Source: Clostridium sp. AN503 (GTDB lineage: Bacteria; Bacillota; Clostridia; Lachnospirales; Lachnospiraceae). From it: a DNA stretch of 64,000 nucleotides. Numbering within the stretch: position 1 is the stretch's first letter; every line of letters begins with the position of its first letter. The notes below the pieces were generated by a model that was given only the letters and a program-made list of their open reading frames with translations, was not told the origin of the DNA and searched no databases. Below are positions 43,168 to 50,939 of this stretch, piece by piece. Location of the stretch: assembly GCF_040719375.1 (NCBI RefSeq), contig NZ_JBFDTP010000002.1, positions 310,001 to 374,000 of the forward strand. The letters run 5' to 3'. The position numbers and the translations under genes were made by a program.

Positions 43168-44127
43168 GTGTTCGATTTTGAAAAACCAAACATTGAGATT
43201 GTTGAAATTTCAGATGATAAGAAATATGGCAAGTTTGTAGTTGAACCACTTGAGAGAGGCTACGGCACCACATTAGGCAACTCCCTGAGAAGAATTATGC
43301 TTTCTTCCCTGCCGGGTGCAGCAGTCAGCCAGGTGAAAATCGACGGCGTTTTGCATGAGTTCAGTTCTATTTCCGGAGTAAAGGAAGATGTGACTGAGAT
43401 CATCATGAACATCAAAAGCTTATCTATTAAAAACAACAGTGACAGCAACGAAGTAAAGACCGCCTACATTGAGTTTGAGGGTGAAGGCGTGATCACTGCA
43501 GCAGATATCCAGGCTGACCCGGATATCGAGATCATGAATCCCGACCAGGTGATCGCCACCTTGAGCGGCGGCGCGGACAGCAAGTTCTATATGGAGCTGA
43601 CCATCACCAAGGGCCGCGGATATGTGAGTGCAGACAAGAACAAAAACGACGACCTGCCTATCGGTGTGATCGCGGTGGATTCCATCTACACCCCGGTAGA
43701 GCGTGTCAATATGGCAATTGAGAACACCCGTGTGGGACAGGTTACCGACTACGATAAGCTGACCCTGGATGTTTTCACCAATGGAACTCTTGCTCCCGAT
43801 GAAGCTGTCAGCCTTGCGGCCAAGGTTTTGAGCGAGCACTTGAATCTGTTCATTGACCTCTCTGAGAATGCCAAGACCGCTGAGATCATGGTAGAGAAAG
43901 AGGACAATGAAAAAGAGAAAGTCCTGGAGATGAACATTGATGAGCTGGAACTTTCCGTTCGTTCCTACAATTGCCTTAAGAGAGCCGGCATCAATACTGT
44001 GGAGGAGCTTTGCAACCGCACTCCGGAGGATATGATGAAGGTCCGCAACCTGGGAAGAAAGTCTCTTGAGGAAGTTCTTGCCAAGTTAAAGGAATTAGGC
44101 TTACAGCTGAACCCGAGCGAAGAGTAA
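43168..44127 (+). CDS. rpoA: RNA polymerase alpha subunit
   Basis: 319 residues from GTG 43168 with AAAGGAGG upstream. The N-terminal dimerisation domain contains VEPLERGYGTTLGNSLRRIMLSSLPG; the C-terminal domain (ELELSVRSYNCLKRAGINTVEEL, RNLGRKSLEEVLAKLKELGL) binds UP elements and activators. Confidence 0.98.
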   Translation: MFDFEKPNIEIVEISDDKKYGKFVVEPLERGYGTTLGNSLRRIMLSSLPGAAVSQVKIDGVLHEFSSISGVKEDVTEIIMNIKSLSIKNNSDSNEVKTAYIEFEGEGVITAADIQADPDIEIMNPDQVIATLSGGADSKFYMELTITKGRGYVSADKNKNDDLPIGVIAVDSIYTPVERVNMAIENTRVGQVTDYDKLTLDVFTNGTLAPDEAVSLAAKVLSEHLNLFIDLSENAKTAEIMVEKEDNEKEKVLEMNIDELELSVRSYNCLKRAGINTVEELCNRTPEDMMKVRNLGRKSLEEVLAKLKELGLQLNPSEE

Positions 44128-44305
44128 AGCGAGCAAAGCGAGCGCTACCCAAACGTAGCGAAGCGGAGTTCGGGTTTCCCGCAGAACTGTGCGGGAGTCG
44201 ATCAACTGACAAGAGTGCTTACCCCATAAGTCCAATGAGCGGGGGCGGGTACGTTACAAAATTCGGATGATGCGGTCCAGTAAGACCGAAGGGCATGAGA
44301 CTGCA

Positions 44306-44322
44306 CTCCACATTTCATGGAG
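44306..44322 (+). promoter_or_regulatory. hairpin masking the rplQ ribosome-binding site
   Basis: CTCCA (44306-44310) can pair with TGGAG (44318-44322), part of the rplQ Shine-Dalgarno TGGAGG. The 204-bp rpoA-rplQ spacer also has CCCGCA/TGCGGG and GGTC/GACC stems. A short helix, so the effect on translation is uncertain. Confidence 0.4.
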
Positions 44323-44331
44323 GAAATGATA

Positions 44332-44868
44332 ATGGCAGGTTATAGAAAGCTGGGAAGAACTTCCAGCCAGAGAAAAGCAATGATCCGCAGCCAGGTTACT
44401 GCACTGCTGTACAATGGCAAGATCAGAACCACTGAGGCAAGAGCAAAAGAGATCCGCAAAGTAGCAGAGGGTCTGATCGCTTTAGCTGTAAAAGAGAAAG
44501 ACAACTTTGAGACCGTTACCGTTACCGCTAAGGTTGCCCGCAAGGACAAAGACGGCAAGAGAGTCAAAGAAGTAGTGAACGGCAAGAAAGTTACCGTTTA
44601 CGATGAAGTTCAGAAGGAGATCAAGAAAGATAATCCTTCCAGACTGCATGCAAGACGTCAGATGCTGAAAGTTCTTTATGATGTGACCGAGGTTCCGACC
44701 GAGGCTGCAGGCAGAAAGAAGAACACCAAATCCGTAGATCTTCCGGCAAAGCTCTTTGATGAGATTGCTCCGAAGTACGTTTCCCGCAACGGTGGATATA
44801 CCCGTATCGTTAAGATCGGCCAGCGTCACGGCGACGGCGCTATGGAAGTGCTGCTTGAGTTAGTTTAA
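44332..44868 (+). CDS. rplQ: 50S ribosomal protein L17
   Basis: 178 residues; longer than the roughly 120-residue E. coli protein because of an insertion around residues 60-95 (KDKDGKRVKEVVNGKKVTVYDEV), a common feature in Clostridia. Typical MAGYRKLGRTSSQRKAMIRSQ start at 44332 with GGAGG 8 nt upstream. Last gene of the ribosomal supercluster. Confidence 0.97.
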   Translation: MAGYRKLGRTSSQRKAMIRSQVTALLYNGKIRTTEARAKEIRKVAEGLIALAVKEKDNFETVTVTAKVARKDKDGKRVKEVVNGKKVTVYDEVQKEIKKDNPSRLHARRQMLKVLYDVTEVPTEAAGRKKNTKSVDLPAKLFDEIAPKYVSRNGGYTRIVKIGQRHGDGAMEVLLELV

Positions 44869-44887
44869 TCTGATCTTTGTATTTATG

Positions 44888-44920
44888 AAAGGCATTATGC
44901 GAAAGCATAGTGCCTTTTTT
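44888..44920 (+). terminator. terminator of the ribosomal supercluster
   Basis: GGCATTATGC-GAAA-GCATAGTGCC with a GNRA tetraloop, one G-T pair and TTTTTT. The last T residues are shared with the -35 box of the next promoter. Confidence 0.9.
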
Positions 44921-44947
44921 GACAAAATCATTTTAATTCCGTATAAT
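44919..44947 (+). promoter_or_regulatory. promoter of the FadR-type gntR gene
   Basis: Perfect TTGACA (44919-44924), 17 bp, perfect TATAAT (44942-44947). The leader contains TGCAGTG (44964-44970) pairing with CACTGCA (45010-45016). Confidence 0.8.
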
Positions 44948-45031
44948 AGAAGAAATATAAAAGTGCAGTGCCAGGATGCGGCAAAGAAGCGATAAACTCA
45001 GCGAACTGACACTGCAAGAGGGAAATACGAC

Positions 45032-45727
45032 ATGGAAAATAAAACATTGGCAGAGCAGACAGCACAGCGTTTGATGGAGGAAATCCGGCGGCGCCAGTAT
45101 GTGCCGGGGGATAAGCTTCCTACGGAGACAGAACTGTCGGAATCATTGGGTGTGGGACGGAATACAGTCCGGGAAGCAGTGCGGATTCTGGTATCCAGGA
45201 ATGTGATCACGGTCCGGCAGGGGGCAGGCACCTTTATATCGGAAAAACAGGGTGTGGTGGATGACCCATTTGGTTTTTCTCTTGTGAGCGACAGGAGGAA
45301 GCTTACAAAAGAGCTGATCCAGATCAGGACCATCCTGGAACCGCCCATTGCTGCGCTGGCGGCTCAGAATGCATACCCTCATGAGATTGAGCGGCTGGAA
45401 TGTATCCTGCATGAGATTGAGGACCTGATCGAGCAGAAACAACCTTATGCAGATAAGGATGTGGAATTCCATGTACAGATTGGCATGTGCACCCACAATG
45501 ATGTGATCTCGAATCTGCTGCCGGTGATCGGCAATGGAATTTCCATTTTTGCCAGCGAGGTCCGTGAGCCAGAATATAAGCAGACTGTAGCGTCGCACCG
45601 GGCTATATTTGATGCTATAAAGAACCGGAAGGGCGTGGAAGCCCAGCAGGCGATGTATTTTCATCTTCTGTACAATGAGAACAGATATGCGGAGGAAGAG
45701 CGGGAGCAGGACGTTACAGGAGCGTAA
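45032..45727 (+). CDS. GntR-family regulator, FadR subfamily
   Basis: 231 residues; winged HTH (LPTETELSESLGVGRNTVREAVRILVSR) and C-terminal FCD domain (IRTILEPPIAALAAQNA, FHVQIGMCTHNDV, SHRAIFDAIKNRKGVEAQQAM) with metal-binding Asp/His positions. It has its own consensus promoter and terminator and stands before the oxidoreductase and TRAP operons. Repeated (C/G)AT(A/G)GGATG motifs at both operon promoters are good candidates for its binding sites. FCD ligands are usually sugar acids or hydroxy acids. Confidence 0.93.
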   Translation: MENKTLAEQTAQRLMEEIRRRQYVPGDKLPTETELSESLGVGRNTVREAVRILVSRNVITVRQGAGTFISEKQGVVDDPFGFSLVSDRRKLTKELIQIRTILEPPIAALAAQNAYPHEIERLECILHEIEDLIEQKQPYADKDVEFHVQIGMCTHNDVISNLLPVIGNGISIFASEVREPEYKQTVASHRAIFDAIKNRKGVEAQQAMYFHLLYNENRYAEEEREQDVTGA

Positions 45728-45791
45728 GCTGCAGGAGTTTAAGTAACCAGAATGAAGTCTAATCTTCCATCGGGACAGCGAGTATTTAATG

Positions 45792-45851
45792 AGCTCTCTT
45801 TCAGACAGACAGGCGAAAACGTAAATAGCCTGTGTCAGAAAGAGAGCTTTT
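45792..45851 (+). terminator. terminator after the gntR gene
   Basis: AGCTCTCTTTC (45792-45802) pairs with GAAAGAGAGCT (45838-45848), with inner CAGGC/GCCTG, then TTTTG. Confidence 0.8.
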
Positions 45852-45903
45852 GTTATGCCAGGAGCTTGTATATGTTCAGTAATAATTCCATTCACACACA
45901 ATA

Positions 45904-45912
45904 CATGGGATG
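45904..45912 (+). promoter_or_regulatory. motif CATGGGATG upstream of the oxidoreductase promoter
   Basis: One of four copies of (C/G)AT(A/G)GGATG near two promoters. It is part of the 12-mer ATGGGATGAATA (45905-45916), which recurs exactly at 49134-49145. Confidence 0.5.
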
Positions 45913-45938
45913 AATATGGCAAATAATTTCATAAAATA

Positions 45939-45967
45939 TTGACATTGAGCGATTGATATGATAAAAA
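45939..45967 (+). promoter_or_regulatory. promoter of the oxidoreductase trio
   Basis: TTGACA (45939-45944), 17 bp, TAAAAA (45962-45967). CATAGGATG (45979-45987) lies 12 bp past the -10 box, at the same distance as in the dctP promoter. Confidence 0.6.
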
Positions 45968-45978
45968 AGAAGTATATT

Positions 45979-45987
45979 CATAGGATG
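45979..45987 (+). promoter_or_regulatory. motif CATAGGATG just after the transcription start
   Basis: Matches 49229-49237 exactly. Position overlapping the initially transcribed region would suit a repressor. Confidence 0.5.
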
Positions 45988-46000
45988 ATTGGAGGTCGTT

Positions 46001-47461
46001 ATGAAGAAAGTATATGATGTTCTGATAATTGGCGGGGGAGTCATAGGGAGCGCTGTTGCAAGGGAACTGTCCAGATATAAGCTTTCTATCGGTGTATTGG
46101 AGAAGAACCTGGATGTATGTTATGAGACCAGCGGGAGGAATTCTGCAGTGGTACACGGCGGTTTTGCCTATGACACGGGGACGCTCAAAGCGAGACTGTG
46201 TGTGGAAGGAAACCGCATGATGGGAGAGCTGTCAAAGGAACTGGATTTTCCCTTTAAGAGGTGCGGAAAGGTATTAGTGGGAAATACAGACGAGGACATG
46301 GAAGCTTTAAAACGCACCATGAAGCAGGGAGAGATAAACGGGGCGGAAGGACTGGAGATCATCGACGAGAAACGTCTTCATGAACTGGTCCCGGCGGTTG
46401 TTGGCAAATTCGCAATGTTTTCTCCCAACAGCGGTATTTTGGAGCCGTTTGCCTACACGGTTGCGTTGGCTGAGAATGCCCACCAAAACGGCGTGGAGTA
46501 TTTTTTTGACTGCAAAGTACAGGCCATAGAAAAGCTGGAGGATGGAACCTACAGACTGGCTACTTCTCATGGGCCGTATGAGTGCCGATGGGTTGTGAAT
46601 GCGGCGGGGCTTGGGTGCGGAGTGGTATCCGATATGCTTGGGATTGGCGGATACAGGATCATCGGTTCTAAAGGAGATTATATTATCCTGGATAAACGGA
46701 CAGGTCCTCTGCTGCCCATGCCTGTCTATCCGGTCCCCACAAATACCTATATGGGTATCCACGTGACGAATACCATCGACGGAAATGTGATCGTTGGTCC
46801 CAATGCTGAGCAGGTTACTGACTTTTCCTACTACGGCGTGCCTCAGAAAAATATGGATTATCTGGCGGAGGATGCGGCGCGGCTCTGGCCTCATATCAGA
46901 AAAGAAGATTATATCCGTAATTATTCCGGCATCCTGTCAAAGTGGGTGGATGAGGAGGGGGTGATCCAGGATTTTAAGATTGAGATAAAGGATGAACTGG
47001 CGCCTCGTGCGGTCAATCTGATCGGTATCGAGTCACCGGGGTTGACGGCGGCAGTGCCGATCGCCAGATATGCGGTCGGATTGATGCGGGAGAGGGAAGC
47101 ATTTGCAGAAAATCCGGAGTTCAATCCGGTCCGAAAAGGAATTGTCCGTTTCGAAGAGCTTTCCCTGGAAGAGAAAACGCAAAAGATCGCGGAAGATCCT
47201 GACTACGGCGAGATCATCTGCCGCTGTGAGAAGGTTACAAAGGCGGAGTTGCTGCAGGCCATACACAATCCGCTGGGGGTACATACCATGACCGGGATCA
47301 AGTACCGGACCCGGGCCATGATGGGGAGATGTCAGGGCGGATACTGCCAGATGCGGCTGGAACAGATGCTGGAGGAAGAGCTTGGAGTCAGAGAGACTGA
47401 GGTTTTATATGCGCGTCAGGGTTCCCAGGTACTGATGGGCAGGGTCCGGGAGGAGGTTTGA
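46001..47461 (+). CDS. GlpA-like FAD-dependent dehydrogenase with [2Fe-2S] domain
   Basis: 486 residues. An N-terminal FAD-binding DAO fold (YDVLIIGGGVIGSAVARELSRY, GXGXXG type) is related to glycerol-3-phosphate dehydrogenase and L-2-hydroxyglutarate oxidase. The C-terminal BFD-like [2Fe-2S] region has IICRCEKVTKAEL and GRCQGGYCQMRLEQML with four Cys, as in anaerobic GlpA. Start 46001 follows GGAGG. With the next two genes it forms a trio that passes electrons from the oxidised substrate. The substrate could be a polyol phosphate or a 2-hydroxy acid; nothing in the protein decides this. Confidence 0.85.
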   Translation: MKKVYDVLIIGGGVIGSAVARELSRYKLSIGVLEKNLDVCYETSGRNSAVVHGGFAYDTGTLKARLCVEGNRMMGELSKELDFPFKRCGKVLVGNTDEDMEALKRTMKQGEINGAEGLEIIDEKRLHELVPAVVGKFAMFSPNSGILEPFAYTVALAENAHQNGVEYFFDCKVQAIEKLEDGTYRLATSHGPYECRWVVNAAGLGCGVVSDMLGIGGYRIIGSKGDYIILDKRTGPLLPMPVYPVPTNTYMGIHVTNTIDGNVIVGPNAEQVTDFSYYGVPQKNMDYLAEDAARLWPHIRKEDYIRNYSGILSKWVDEEGVIQDFKIEIKDELAPRAVNLIGIESPGLTAAVPIARYAVGLMREREAFAENPEFNPVRKGIVRFEELSLEEKTQKIAEDPDYGEIICRCEKVTKAELLQAIHNPLGVHTMTGIKYRTRAMMGRCQGGYCQMRLEQMLEEELGVRETEVLYARQGSQVLMGRVREEV

Positions 47462-47463
47462 TT

Positions 47464-48699
47464 GTGGAAAATATAGATGTGATCATCGTCGGAGGCGGGC
47501 CGGCGGGCCTGGCTGCGGCAGTGGAGTTATATAAAAAGGGCGTCAAAGATATCCTTGTGCTGGAGAGGGAGAGCTCCCTTGGGGGGATTCTCCGCCAGTG
47601 TATCCACGATGGATTTGGTCTGACACGTTTCAAGACCACACTCAGCGGGCCGGAGTATGCCCAGAGATTTATCGATGAGATTGTCAGGGAACATATCCCG
47701 TATCAGACAGATGCGGCAGTTTTGGAGATCACAAAAGATAAGGTTGTCACGGTAGCGTCTCGTAATGGATTAAAGCAGTATCAGGCGCGGGCGGTGATCC
47801 TGACCATGGGCTGCCGGGAGCGGACGCGGGGCGCCCTGGGAATCCCGGGAGAGCGGCCCGCCGGCATTTTTACGGCGGGAGTTGCGCAGGCATACATGAA
47901 CCTGTATAACAGAATGCCTGCGAAAGAAGTGGTGATCCTTGGGTCCGGGGATATTGGGATGATCATGGCGAGGAGGCTGACACTGGAGGGGGCGCATGTG
48001 CAGGCGGTTTTTGAGATACAGCCGGTGCCAAGCGGGCTGCCAAGAAATATTGAGCAATGCCTGAATGATTATGGGATTCCTCTGTATCTTGGCCATACCG
48101 TATCGGAGATCCATGGAGATTCCCGGTTGACAGGAGTTACAGTGTCGCAGGTTGACGGGAATTTAAGACCCATTCCGGGGACAGAAAAAGAATATTCCTG
48201 TGATACGCTGATCCTTTCCGTTGGGCTAATACCGGAAAATGAGCTGTCCATAGATGCGGGCGTTGAATTGGATCCCCGCACGAAGGGGGCGGTGGTGGAT
48301 GAGTATTTCCAGACCAGTGTAGACGGGATCTTTGCGGCGGGAAATGTCCTTCACGTGCATGACCTGGTTGATTTTGTGTCCCTGGAGGCGGAAAAGCTGG
48401 CGGATTCTGCGGCTGGATACCTGGCGGACAACGGTCTGCCGGCATGTGATATCCTGATAAAAACGGATTCCCATATCGGACATACGGTTCCGCAGCGGAT
48501 CAGCGGAGCTTCGGATGTAGTGATCTCCATGCGCGTACGAAGCGTGATAAAAGACGGACGGATCGTGATCAAGCAGGGCGGAGTGGAGCTTGCATCGAAA
48601 AAAATGAAAAAACTGCTTCCGGCGGAGATGATCCGGATACCCCTTAAAGCGTCTGCGGTCAAAAGCAGGGAGGAACTGGAGGTGTGTGTAGAATGCTGA
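47464..48699 (+). CDS. FAD-dependent pyridine-nucleotide-disulfide-type oxidoreductase
   Basis: 411 residues; GXGXXG FAD site (IDVIIVGGGPAGLAAAVELYKKG), a second NAD-type dinucleotide site (KEVVILGSGDIGMIMARRLTLEG), and FAD-contact TSVDGIFAAGNVLHVHDLVD. No redox CxxC of thioredoxin reductase is seen. Start taken as GTG 47464 (GGGAGGAGG at 47448-47456). In GlpA-type trios this subunit probably transfers electrons between the dehydrogenase and its acceptor. The end overlaps the DUF1667 gene by 7 nt. Confidence 0.85.
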   Translation: MENIDVIIVGGGPAGLAAAVELYKKGVKDILVLERESSLGGILRQCIHDGFGLTRFKTTLSGPEYAQRFIDEIVREHIPYQTDAAVLEITKDKVVTVASRNGLKQYQARAVILTMGCRERTRGALGIPGERPAGIFTAGVAQAYMNLYNRMPAKEVVILGSGDIGMIMARRLTLEGAHVQAVFEIQPVPSGLPRNIEQCLNDYGIPLYLGHTVSEIHGDSRLTGVTVSQVDGNLRPIPGTEKEYSCDTLILSVGLIPENELSIDAGVELDPRTKGAVVDEYFQTSVDGIFAAGNVLHVHDLVDFVSLEAEKLADSAAGYLADNGLPACDILIKTDSHIGHTVPQRISGASDVVISMRVRSVIKDGRIVIKQGGVELASKKMKKLLPAEMIRIPLKASAVKSREELEVCVEC

Positions 48700-49064
48700 G
48701 AGAATTCACTTGTATCGTGTGTCCCAATGGCTGTGAGATAGAAGCGGAGATCAAGAATGATAAAATATCTTCGCTCACCGGAGCGGCCTGTCCCAGAGGG
48801 GAGGAATATGTGCAGCAGGAGCTTTTGGCCCCTCAGAGGAATATAGCAACGTCCATCCTGGTGACGGGCGGCGTCCTGCCGCTCGCAAGTGTCCGCCTGA
48901 CAAAACCAATACCTAAAAAGGAAATATGGAATGCAATGCAGGAAATTAAAAAGATCAGGGTCCAGGCGCCTGTCACCGCGGGAACACGGGTGATCAGCGG
49001 GATCCTTGGATTTGACAGTGATGTGATCGTAACTAAGACCGTTGAAAGGAGTACCGGGAGGTGA
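48693..49064 (+). CDS. DUF1667 protein
   Basis: 123 residues; CIVCPNGCEIEAEI at the N-terminus (Cx2Cx3C) and a later CPRGEEYVQQEL place it in the DUF1667 family, small Cys-rich proteins almost always encoded next to GlpA-like and FAD-linked dehydrogenases. Probably an iron-sulfur or electron-transfer subunit; not proven. Start ATG 48693 (GGAGGTG site). Its stop codon lies inside the following terminator loop. Confidence 0.85.
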   Translation: MLREFTCIVCPNGCEIEAEIKNDKISSLTGAACPRGEEYVQQELLAPQRNIATSILVTGGVLPLASVRLTKPIPKKEIWNAMQEIKKIRVQAPVTAGTRVISGILGFDSDVIVTKTVERSTGR

Positions 49065-49081
49065 AGCCCGGTACTCTTTTT
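49049..49081 (+). terminator. terminator overlapping the DUF1667 stop codon
   Basis: GAGTACCGGG and CCCGGTACTC form a perfect 10-bp stem with an 8-nt loop, followed by TTTTT. It separates the oxidoreductase trio from the TRAP operon. Confidence 0.9.
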
Positions 49082-49132
49082 AATTCACAGGTAATTCATG
49101 TAATAGTAAAAGTATATAATAAATCGACAAAT

Positions 49133-49145
49133 GATGGGATGAATA
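49133..49145 (+). promoter_or_regulatory. motif GATGGGATGAATA upstream of dctP
   Basis: The 12-mer ATGGGATGAATA repeats 45905-45916 exactly; the distance to the -35 box differs by 21 bp (two DNA turns). Confidence 0.5.
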
Positions 49146-49188
49146 AATGCGAAATAACGAAAAAAATAGAATATATTGCGATATACTC

Positions 49189-49217
49189 TTGAAATATAGT
49201 GAAAAATATGGTACTAT
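49189..49217 (+). promoter_or_regulatory. promoter of the TRAP operon
   Basis: TTGAAA (49189-49194), 17 bp, TACTAT (49212-49217), with CATAGGATG at 49229-49237 twelve bp beyond. Confidence 0.6.
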
Positions 49218-49228
49218 TCCGATATAAA

Positions 49229-49237
49229 CATAGGATG
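49229..49237 (+). promoter_or_regulatory. motif CATAGGATG at the dctP transcription start
   Basis: Same sequence and same spacing from the -10 box as the copy at 45979-45987; probable site for the FadR-type GntR protein encoded at 45032. Confidence 0.5.
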
Positions 49238-49271
49238 TATTTACAATTTTACAAAAAACAAGGAGGGTATT

Positions 49272-50375
49272 ATGATGAAAGGGTTTACAGCAATTGCATT
49301 ATCAGCGGCATTGGTTTTTGGTGTAACGGGATGTTCTAATGGTCAGACTGCGTCTACTACAGCAGCTCCCACTGCGGCGGCTGAAAAAACGGCAGCGGCA
49401 GATACGGCAGCGGCAGGCGCAGCAGAGGCAACAAAAGCAGAGGCGAAACCGGCAGGTGAGAAATACGTCCTGCGTTTTGGGCATGCGCTGACAGAACAGG
49501 ATAAGGCGCATGAATACATGCTGAAATGGGCTGACGCCGTGCGTGAAAAGACAAATGGGGAGGTTGATATTGAAATCTATGCCAATTCCCAATTGGGAAC
49601 CGAGGAGGACGTGATCGAGCAGATCCGCCAGGGAGCCAATATCGGATGGCAGACGGATTTTGCCAGACTGGGGTCTTATGTGAATGGCCTGTCCGTATGT
49701 AATGCCGCGTATTTTGTGGATACTGTGGAGGAAGCTTCCAAATTGAAGGATTCCAAGACTATCCAGGAGCTGAACAAGCAGCTGGCGGATGAGTTCAACA
49801 TCTATAACCTGTCCTTTGACTGGATGCAGGGACCGCGTCATCTTTTCACCAATAAGAAGGCAACGAATCCGGCTGAATTAAAGGGACTTTTGATCCGGAC
49901 GGCTCCGGCGCCCATCTGGGTTGAGTCGGTAAACAGCCTGGGATGCACCGCTACGGCTCTTTCTTATGGGGAAATCTACACGGGGATCCAGACAAAGGTG
50001 GTTGACGGCTGTGAGCTTCCGTATAATGCGGCGCTGAACTTGAAGATCAACGAGGTTTGTAAGTATGTGCTGGAGACCGGACACTTTTTCGCCATCAACA
50101 CTATGATCGTCAGCCAGGACTGGATGAATTCCCTTCCGGAAGAGTATCAGAAGATCGTTATTGACGAGTGCAACAAGGCGGGCATGGAAGAGACCATAGA
50201 GCTGGCGAACCAGACCGCAGAGAGCAAGCAGGCCATGATCGATGCCGGTATGACCGTTATCACGCCGGAGGAACTGGACATGGAAGCGTTCAAGGCAGGA
50301 AGTGAAGCCGCCTATGTGAATCTGGGCCTTACGGATATAAGGAAAGCCATTTACAGCGAAATCGGAAAGAATTAG
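49272..50375 (+). CDS. dctP: TRAP transporter solute-binding protein, DctP family
   Basis: 367 residues. A lipoprotein signal (hydrophobic stretch ending GVTGC, Cys about residue 21) anchors it outside the cell, followed by a low-complexity Ala/Thr/Glu linker of about 35 residues and a DctP binding domain (RFGHALTEQDKAHEYMLKWAD, GTEEDVIEQIRQGA, KGLLIRTAPAPIWVESVNSLG with the carboxylate-binding Arg). DctP proteins bind organic or sugar acids, suggesting the island takes up an acid. AAGGAGGG site. Confidence 0.93.
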   Translation: MMKGFTAIALSAALVFGVTGCSNGQTASTTAAPTAAAEKTAAADTAAAGAAEATKAEAKPAGEKYVLRFGHALTEQDKAHEYMLKWADAVREKTNGEVDIEIYANSQLGTEEDVIEQIRQGANIGWQTDFARLGSYVNGLSVCNAAYFVDTVEEASKLKDSKTIQELNKQLADEFNIYNLSFDWMQGPRHLFTNKKATNPAELKGLLIRTAPAPIWVESVNSLGCTATALSYGEIYTGIQTKVVDGCELPYNAALNLKINEVCKYVLETGHFFAINTMIVSQDWMNSLPEEYQKIVIDECNKAGMEETIELANQTAESKQAMIDAGMTVITPEELDMEAFKAGSEAAYVNLGLTDIRKAIYSEIGKN

Positions 50376-50430
50376 TGTGTGAAAAGAGAGTTGGAGTATC
50401 TCCAGCTCTCTTATAAGGAGGATGGATCTG

Positions 50431-50913
50431 GTGAATAAGATTTATAAACGGATATGTGATGCTGAGATGATGTTCGCCATATACCTTTTGATCGCCAGCG
50501 TGAGCGTTATTTTTATCGCTGCAATGTCGAGGACATTTGGACACCCTCTCCGATGGGGAACGGATCTGGCGCTGATACTTTTTACCTGGAGCACATTTAT
50601 GAGTGCGGATATCGTGTTCCGTCTGAGACGCCATGTGGTTGTGGACATCCTGATCTCCAGGCTGCCGGGCGTCCTCAAAAGCTTTATGCAGCTCATCGTC
50701 CATCTGGTGATCCTGGCGGCGATCCTGTTTATGGTCGTGTATGGGGCAAAACTGACGTATGCATCCAGGGCGCGGGTGTTCCAGGGAATCCCGTGGCTCA
50801 GTTACAGCTATATATCCGCCAGCGTGCCGGTGTGTATGACCATGATGCTGATCACAGAGCTGAGGCAGCTGTATTTTACCTACATTGTTCACAGGGATGT
50901 TGAAGATATTTAA
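50431..50913 (+). CDS. dctQ: TRAP transporter small permease
   Basis: 160 residues with four membrane segments (AIYLLIASVSVIFIAAMSR first) and the GTDLALILFTWSTFMSADIVFR motif of DctQ. Start GTG 50431 is chosen because AAGGAGG at 50415-50421 abuts the ATG at 50422. Works with DctM. Confidence 0.9.
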   Translation: MNKIYKRICDAEMMFAIYLLIASVSVIFIAAMSRTFGHPLRWGTDLALILFTWSTFMSADIVFRLRRHVVVDILISRLPGVLKSFMQLIVHLVILAAILFMVVYGAKLTYASRARVFQGIPWLSYSYISASVPVCMTMMLITELRQLYFTYIVHRDVEDI

Positions 50914-50939
50914 GGCATGAAAGTCGGAAAGGAAAACAA

